Source: CBDDLD01 sp965230605
Lineage (GTDB): Bacteria > Bacteroidota > Bacteroidia > Flavobacteriales > Flavobacteriaceae
DNA length: 64,000 bases
Assembly: GCA_965230605.1 (NCBI GenBank)
Contig: CBDDLD010000004.1
Span: 310,001-374,000 of the forward strand
Reading direction: 5' to 3'
The notes under the pieces: model-generated
Database searches by the model: none
The model's input: only the letters and a program-made list of their open reading frames with translations
What the model was told of the DNA's origin: nothing
In this document: piece by piece, positions 59,567 through 64,000 of the stretch
Layout: each line of letters starts with the position of its first letter
Numbering within the stretch: the first letter of the stretch is position 1
Translations under genes and position numbers: made by a program

Positions 59567-61183
59567 ATGGTAAACCATACAAAATCAGCGAAAACGATTT
59601 CGTTAGACCAATATGGCATCAAGAATGCAAAAGTAAATTACCAACTATCTTCAGACGAATTACATAAAACTACCATAGAAAAAGGACAGGGTGTTGAGTC
59701 ATCACTTGGAGCGTTAGCGGTAAATACCGGTGAGTTCACAGGGCGATCTCCGCAAGACCGTTTTATTGTAAAAGATGAAATCACTAAAGATAGAGTTTGG
59801 TGGGGGGATATTAATATTCCTTTTGAGAGTGATAAATTTCAAAAACTGTATGATAAAGTAGTTGATTACTTATCAGATAAAGAAGTGTTTGTAAGAGATT
59901 GTTATGCATGTGCTGATGAAGATTACAAGCTGAGTATTAGAGTTATTAATGAATATCCATGGAGCAATATGTTTGCCCATAATATGTTTATTAGACCAAC
60001 AGAAGAAGAACTTCAGAGTTTTGAGGCAGAATGGACTGTTGTTAATGCACCAGGTTTTATGGCAGATGCTGCAATTGACGGCACTAGACAACATAACTTC
60101 GCAATCCTAGATTTTACTAGAAAAATTGCATTAATAGGTGGAACAGGTTATACAGGGGAAATTAAAAAAGGCATTTTTTCTGCATTAAATTTTATACTTC
60201 CGGTATTTAAAAACACGTTACCAATGCACTGTAGTGCTAATGTTGGTGCTGAAGGAGATACAGCAATTTTCTTTGGATTATCTGGCACAGGAAAAACAAC
60301 ATTATCTACAGATGCTGATCGCAGTTTAATTGGAGATGATGAACATGGATGGACTAATGAAAATACAGTCTTCAATTTTGAAGGAGGTTGTTATGCTAAA
60401 GTCATCAACCTATCTAGAGAAAATGAGCCTGAGATCTACGACGCCATAAAGAAGGGAGCCATATTAGAGAATGTGATCATGGATGATCAAGGCAATATCG
60501 ATTTTGAAGATACATCCATTACACAGAATACAAGAGTAAGTTACCCAATCTATCACATCGAAAATATAAGAAAGCCATCCATAGGAAAAAACCCTAAAAA
60601 TATATTTTTCCTCACTGCAGATGCTTTTGGAGTATTGCCTCCAATTTCAAAATTAACACCTAGTCAGGCAGCTTATCATTTTATTTCGGGATATACTGCT
60701 AAAGTAGCTGGAACAGAGGCTGGCGTAGTAGAACCACAACCATCTTTTTCGGCGTGTTTTGGTGCGCCATTTATGCCACTACACCCAACGAAATATGCTG
60801 AAATGCTTAGTAACAAAATGAAAGAGGCTGGCGTAAATGTATGGTTAGTTAATACAGGATGGTCCGGAGGGCCTTATGGTGTTGGAAAGCGTATGAAATT
60901 AAAATATACACGTGCTATGATAAATGCGGCATTAAATGGAGATCTAGGGTTATATAATTACGATGATTATCATATTCATTCTGTGTTTGGTGTTGCTCAA
61001 CCAAGGCATTGTCCGGGAGTTCCATCAGAGGTATTAAGCCCTAGAACAACTTGGAATGATGATGAAGCATATTATAAGATGGCTTTTAAGCTATCTAATG
61101 CATTTAGAGAAAACTTTAAGAAGTTTGAATCCTATGCTTCAGAAGAAGTACGTCGTGGAGGACCACAGCGATATGGGTTCTAA
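59567..61183 (+). CDS. pckA: Phosphoenolpyruvate carboxykinase (ATP)
   Basis: A 538-residue cytosolic enzyme that makes phosphoenolpyruvate from oxaloacetate, ATP-dependent, for gluconeogenesis. Marks are GEFTGRSPQDRFIVKDE, MHCSANVGAEGDTAIFFGLSGTGKTTLSTDADR in part (the kinase-1a P-loop GLSGTGKTT), GDDEHGW (kinase-2), EGGCYAKVI and TGWSGGPYGVGKRM. Length is normal. It has its own -7 box and a terminator. Confidence 0.97.
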   Translation: MVNHTKSAKTISLDQYGIKNAKVNYQLSSDELHKTTIEKGQGVESSLGALAVNTGEFTGRSPQDRFIVKDEITKDRVWWGDINIPFESDKFQKLYDKVVDYLSDKEVFVRDCYACADEDYKLSIRVINEYPWSNMFAHNMFIRPTEEELQSFEAEWTVVNAPGFMADAAIDGTRQHNFAILDFTRKIALIGGTGYTGEIKKGIFSALNFILPVFKNTLPMHCSANVGAEGDTAIFFGLSGTGKTTLSTDADRSLIGDDEHGWTNENTVFNFEGGCYAKVINLSRENEPEIYDAIKKGAILENVIMDDQGNIDFEDTSITQNTRVSYPIYHIENIRKPSIGKNPKNIFFLTADAFGVLPPISKLTPSQAAYHFISGYTAKVAGTEAGVVEPQPSFSACFGAPFMPLHPTKYAEMLSNKMKEAGVNVWLVNTGWSGGPYGVGKRMKLKYTRAMINAALNGDLGLYNYDDYHIHSVFGVAQPRHCPGVPSEVLSPRTTWNDDEAYYKMAFKLSNAFRENFKKFESYASEEVRRGGPQRYGF

Positions 61184-61198
61184 ATTATAAATAGAGAC

Positions 61199-61232
61199 AA
61201 AAAAAGCGATTCAACTCTGAATCGCTTTTTTT
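61199..61232 (+). terminator. Bidirectional intrinsic terminator between pckA and hemD
   Basis: A 13-bp stem (AAAAAGCGATTCA / TGAATCGCTTTTT) with an ACTC loop; T-runs follow on both strands, so it can stop both convergent transcripts. Confidence 0.92.
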
Positions 61233-61251
61233 ATATATCATATAATGAAAA

Positions 61252-61998
61252 TTATCTTTTATTAACTTCATCAATATACTTTTGGAGTGCCATAGTCATT
61301 GATGGGGTTTCCGGTGTCGGAGCTGCTATATCTACACGTAATCCTTTTTCTTTAACAGCCTTAATCGTTGTATTTCCAAATACAGCTATTCTGGTATTGT
61401 TCTGTTTAAAATCAGGGAAGTTGTGAAATAATGATTCAATACCTGATGGGCTAAAGAAAACTAAGATGTCATAATATACATCAGCTAAATCAGAAAGATC
61501 ACTAATTACAGTTTTGTAAAATGTAGCTTGCGTCCAGTTGACACCTAAATTATCTAAAGTGTCAGGGATAATTGGCTTCACCTTGTCTGTAGTCGGTAAT
61601 AAGAAAGTTTCATCTTTGTACTTCTTAATTAGAGGAGAAAGATCTTCAAAAGTACGCTTACCTACATAGATTTTTCGCTTTCTGTATACAACATACTTTT
61701 GTAAGTAATATGCAACCGCTTCAGACTGGCAAAAGTATTTCAAAGTATCTGGAACTTTGAAACGCATTTCTTCAGCAACTCTAAAGAAATGATCTACAGA
61801 GTTTCTACTTGTCAAAATGATAGCTGAAAACTTACTTAAATCAATCTTTTGTTGTCTAATTTCTTTTGCGGGAACACCCTCAACATGAATAAAAGGTCTG
61901 AAGTCTACTTTTACCTTTTGTTTTTCCTGCAGGTCAAAGTACGGTGAGTTCTCTGCCTTAGGCTCTGGTTGGGACACTAAAATCGTTTTCACTTTCAT
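61252..61998 (-). CDS. hemD: Uroporphyrinogen-III synthase
   Basis: A 248-residue cytosolic enzyme that closes and inverts ring D of hydroxymethylbilane in haem synthesis. Family blocks are VKTILVSQPEPKAENSPYFD, AIILTSRNSVDHFFR, LKYFCQSEAVAYYLQKYV, DETFLLPTT and DILVFFSPSGIESLF, TRIAVFGNTTIKAVKEKGL. I start at ATG 61998 (a TTG two codons earlier is less likely). The DUF4271 membrane protein gene lies 15 bases upstream on the same strand, an arrangement conserved in Flavobacteriia. Confidence 0.9.
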   Translation of the reverse strand: MKVKTILVSQPEPKAENSPYFDLQEKQKVKVDFRPFIHVEGVPAKEIRQQKIDLSKFSAIILTSRNSVDHFFRVAEEMRFKVPDTLKYFCQSEAVAYYLQKYVVYRKRKIYVGKRTFEDLSPLIKKYKDETFLLPTTDKVKPIIPDTLDNLGVNWTQATFYKTVISDLSDLADVYYDILVFFSPSGIESLFHNFPDFKQNNTRIAVFGNTTIKAVKEKGLRVDIAAPTPETPSMTMALQKYIDEVNKR

Positions 61999-62013
61999 AT
62001 GCAAAACGTTAAA

Positions 62014-62664
62014 TTAAGCGTTATACTCTTTAATTACCTTATATAAAACAACATAAGGCCCGATTTCGAGAGCGCAAAGATACAATAAAAAATAGAAAAA
62101 ACCGGCAGAGATCAATTTTTGATGGTTTTTGAAAGATGTTATAAAACCTATGACATTTATAATGCAAATGATTACAATTATTGAGATTATAATAATTTTT
62201 GAAGGTTTTAAACCATAAAGCAATAGAAAATTGGCAACAATTAAAATAAGTCCTGAGAAATTTTTATAGGTAGTTTTTTGAAATAGATATGAGTCAATTA
62301 AGCTATCTATGTTAAATAAGCTTCCTATAAGGCGCTCAATAAGTATCTTAATTAAAAATATAGTGCTCACAGCCATTAGAATTTTTAGAAATGGGATAAT
62401 TTCAAAAGGCACAGGATTAAAAAGCGTATTGTTTAGTATATAAACGAAAGTGCTTAAAGCTATAACGAGATTAATGAATAATAATCCATCAAACGTGTCT
62501 ATGAATTTCTGATCACGAGTATATATTTTTAAATACTTTGAGCTACCAACAACCTGAATAAAATCATTAAAGCGGGTACTGAAAATATATTTAGCCACAG
62601 TAACAAATGCAAGCCCTAATAGACAGAACACCGTTAACCACTCATAAGTTATAAAATCACGCAT
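62014..62664 (-). CDS. DUF4271 family membrane protein
   Basis: A 216-residue integral membrane protein with about six hydrophobic helices. It fits DUF4271: the N-terminal EWLTVFCLLGLAFVTVAKYIFSTRF, the FNDFIQ segment and a central Phe/Leu-rich part. Function unknown. It is co-directional with hemD, 15 bases apart, and divergent from the glycosyltransferase gene. Confidence 0.85.
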   Translation of the reverse strand: MRDFITYEWLTVFCLLGLAFVTVAKYIFSTRFNDFIQVVGSSKYLKIYTRDQKFIDTFDGLLFINLVIALSTFVYILNNTLFNPVPFEIIPFLKILMAVSTIFLIKILIERLIGSLFNIDSLIDSYLFQKTTYKNFSGLILIVANFLLLYGLKPSKIIIISIIVIICIINVIGFITSFKNHQKLISAGFFYFLLYLCALEIGPYVVLYKVIKEYNA

Positions 62665-62759
62665 ATTGCTAAATTATAAAGAATAATGTAACTAAAACAG
62701 ATATTAACAGGGTAAAATAAGCAAAACCATTTTATGTGATTAGAAAACATTAAAAGCGT

Positions 62760-62767
62760 TACTTTTG
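62760..62767 (+). promoter_or_regulatory. Candidate -7 box for the glycosyltransferase-pyrC pair
   Basis: TACTTTTG matches TAnnTTTG, 17 bases before the ATG at 62785. This leaves only a very short leader. Confidence 0.5.
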
Positions 62768-62784
62768 CTAAAATTTTGAGCGCA

Positions 62785-63507
62785 ATGACAGATGCAATTG
62801 TCATCATACCAACTTATAATGAAGTAGAGAATATTGAAGCTATAATTAAAGCTGTATTTTCTCAGGAAACGTCATTTCATATTCTTATAGTGGATGATAA
62901 TTCTCCAGATGGAACTTCTGATAAAGTTATTGCAATGCAAAAAGATTATCCTGAACAATTATTTTTATTGCAAAGGGCAGAAAAAAATGGTTTAGGAACT
63001 GCATATATAGCTGGGTTTAAATGGTGTTTAGAAAGAGCATATGCCTACATATTTGAAATGGATGCTGATTTTTCTCATAACCCTAAAGATCTAGAGCTGC
63101 TTCTTAATGTTTGCAAGATGGATGGTGCCGATGTGGCTATAGGTTCGCGTTATGTTAAAGGGGTTAATGTGGTAAACTGGCCCATGTCTCGTGTGTTACT
63201 CTCATACATGGCCTCCAAATATGTTCGTTTTATAACAAGAATGAAGATTCATGATACAACTGCAGGATTTGTTTGTTATAAACGAAAGGTACTAGAGACA
63301 ATAAATTTAGATGCAATCAGGTTTATTGGATATGCTTTTCAGATTGAAATGAAGTTTAAAGCCTATCTCAAAAAATTTAATATTGTTGAAGTTCCCGTAA
63401 TTTTTACGGATAGAACTAAGGGAAAATCAAAAATGAGTGGAGGTATTATTTCGGAAGCCATTTTTGGAGTGATAAGTTTAAAATTAAAAAGCCTTTTTAG
63501 TAAATAA
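62785..63507 (+). CDS. Polyprenol monophosphomannose synthase-like GT2 glycosyltransferase
   Basis: A 240-residue GT2 enzyme of the dolichol-phosphate mannose synthase type. Marks are IIPTYNEVENIEAII, ILIVDDNSPDGTSDKV, EMDADFSHNPKDL, the VAIGSRYVKGVNVVNWP block and RTKGKSKMSGGII. It has no C-terminal membrane helices, so it is the single-domain form. It transfers mannose or a related sugar onto a polyprenyl phosphate. I start at ATG 62785; the TTG three codons upstream is less likely. pyrC starts 5 bases downstream, so they are likely co-transcribed. Confidence 0.93.
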   Translation: MTDAIVIIPTYNEVENIEAIIKAVFSQETSFHILIVDDNSPDGTSDKVIAMQKDYPEQLFLLQRAEKNGLGTAYIAGFKWCLERAYAYIFEMDADFSHNPKDLELLLNVCKMDGADVAIGSRYVKGVNVVNWPMSRVLLSYMASKYVRFITRMKIHDTTAGFVCYKRKVLETINLDAIRFIGYAFQIEMKFKAYLKKFNIVEVPVIFTDRTKGKSKMSGGIISEAIFGVISLKLKSLFSK

Positions 63508-63512
63508 AGTAA

Positions 63513-64000
63513 ATGAATACAACATTAATCAAGAACGCTAAAATTGTAAATGAAGGCCAGATCATAGAAGCCGATTTATTAATTGTAGATGGAATAATTA
63601 AACAAATTGAGGATTCAATTAGTGCAAAGTCTGCAGATATAAAGGTTATTGATGCTGAAGGCAATTATGTATTACCAGGCGCCATAGATGATCAGGTACA
63701 CTTTAGAGAGCCAGGGCTTACTCATAAAGCTACCATTGAAACAGAATCTAGAGCCGCTGTAGCCGGAGGAGTTACTTCATTTATTGAAATGCCAAATACT
63801 AAGCCACAGACGACTACGATAGAAAAACTTGAAGAGAAGTTTAGTATTGCAGCAAAAAGTGCTTATGCAAACTATTCGTTTATGTTTGGAGGCACTAACG
63901 ATAACCTTGAAGAGATTTTAAAAGTAAACCCTAAAGAAGTAGCCGGATTAAAATTGTTTCTTGGCTCATCAACAGGAAATATGCTTGTCGATGATCCGGA
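63513..64000 (+). CDS. pyrC: Dihydroorotase (partial, 5' part)
   Basis: The frame from ATG 63513 stays open to the right edge, giving about 162 residues of an enzyme usually 415-450 long. Reading it: MNTTLIKNAKIVNEGQ, VIDAEGNYVLPGAIDDQVHF in part, then REPGLTHKATIETESRAA, GGVTSFIEMPNT and GLKLFLGSSTGNM. The metal-binding DxQVHFREPG motif and the FLGSSTG block are those of dihydroorotases (class I type), which close the carbamoyl-aspartate ring in pyrimidine synthesis. It follows the GT2 gene after 5 bases. Confidence 0.93.
   Translation, partial: MNTTLIKNAKIVNEGQIIEADLLIVDGIIKQIEDSISAKSADIKVIDAEGNYVLPGAIDDQVHFREPGLTHKATIETESRAAVAGGVTSFIEMPNTKPQTTTIEKLEEKFSIAAKSAYANYSFMFGGTNDNLEEILKVNPKEVAGLKLFLGSSTGNMLVDDP

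Noticed and set aside
1..64000. CRISPR arrays, tRNA or rRNA genes, insertion sequences
   Set aside because: I looked through the intergenic gaps for regular repeats, cloverleaf ends and transposase motifs and saw none. I could not run a computed search.

Overview
The window looks like chromosomal DNA of a member of the Bacteroidota, most likely a marine Flavobacteriaceae; I cannot name the genus. The reasons are AT-rich sequence, three SusC/FecA-like TonB-dependent receptors, two proteins with type IX secretion (T9SS) C-terminal sorting tails, several promoters with the Bacteroidota -7 box TAnnTTTG, lineage-typical families (DUF3098, DUF4271, DUF4301, DUF3127, DUF2490), a bacterial GGGP synthase, and a homodimeric class II glycyl-tRNA synthetase. 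I found no rRNA, tRNA, CRISPR array, insertion sequence or prophage block. No gene-free stretch exceeds about 300 bases.

Layout. 1-8.3 kb: 3' part of an RNase E/G gene, a Tas-like aldo/keto reductase, an LprI-like protein, an OmpA-type lipoprotein, exonuclease III, and a 1133-residue outer-membrane protein with a small beta-barrel protein. 8.3-18.1 kb: a secreted FG-GAP/UnbV protein with T9SS tail, glyS, a membrane coiled-coil protein, comF, an Ig-like lipoprotein, and an omega-amidase plus a methionine-type aminotransferase flanking a serine hydrolase. 18.3-28.1 kb: a TonB receptor overlapping a beta-propeller phytase (phosphate scavenging), a secreted protein of unknown function, a DUF1569-like protein, and a second TonB receptor divergent from a LytS/LytTR two-component pair. 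28.1-36.6 kb: ahcY divergent from a tightly packed seven-gene operon (phosphopantetheinyl transferase, GGGP synthase, thiamine-binding-like protein, PnuC-family transporter, NadR-like kinase, DUF4301, arfB), then a TPP riboswitch driving a third TonB receptor. Together these suggest thiamine and/or nicotinamide riboside uptake.

36.6-51.9 kb is mostly housekeeping: a Rieske-like lipoprotein that seems to lack cluster ligands, greA with a structured leader, a HIT protein, an orphan histidine kinase, a flavin reductase, DUF3127, aat, tag, a one-cysteine thioredoxin-like protein, a TonB-like protein, the ftsX-DUF3098-uppP-truB operon, leuS and a zinc peptidase.

51.9-57.1 kb is the most accessory-looking part and the best candidate for something undescribed. 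It has an orphan 168-aa protein and a four-gene operon: a small protein ending in a Cys-Pro-rich tail, a multi-pass membrane protein, a histidine kinase and a NarL-type regulator. It also has a divergent stand-alone phage-collar-like protein and a T9SS cargo. The divergent intergenic region carries an inverted repeat and three G-run repeats. 57.1-64 kb returns to core metabolism: an Lrp regulator, saccharopine dehydrogenase, DUF423, pckA, hemD, DUF4271, a polyprenol-phosphate mannosyltransferase-like GT2, and the 5' part of dihydroorotase.

Many genes are best started at an internal ATG rather than at the first TTG or GTG in the open frame, usually because a signal peptide or family N-terminus begins there. 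Four genes (lytS-like, arfB, tonB-like, and the membrane protein at 54.2-54.8 kb) appear to start with TTG, and two (comF, DUF4301) with GTG. Family names rest on motif recognition by eye, without database searches.
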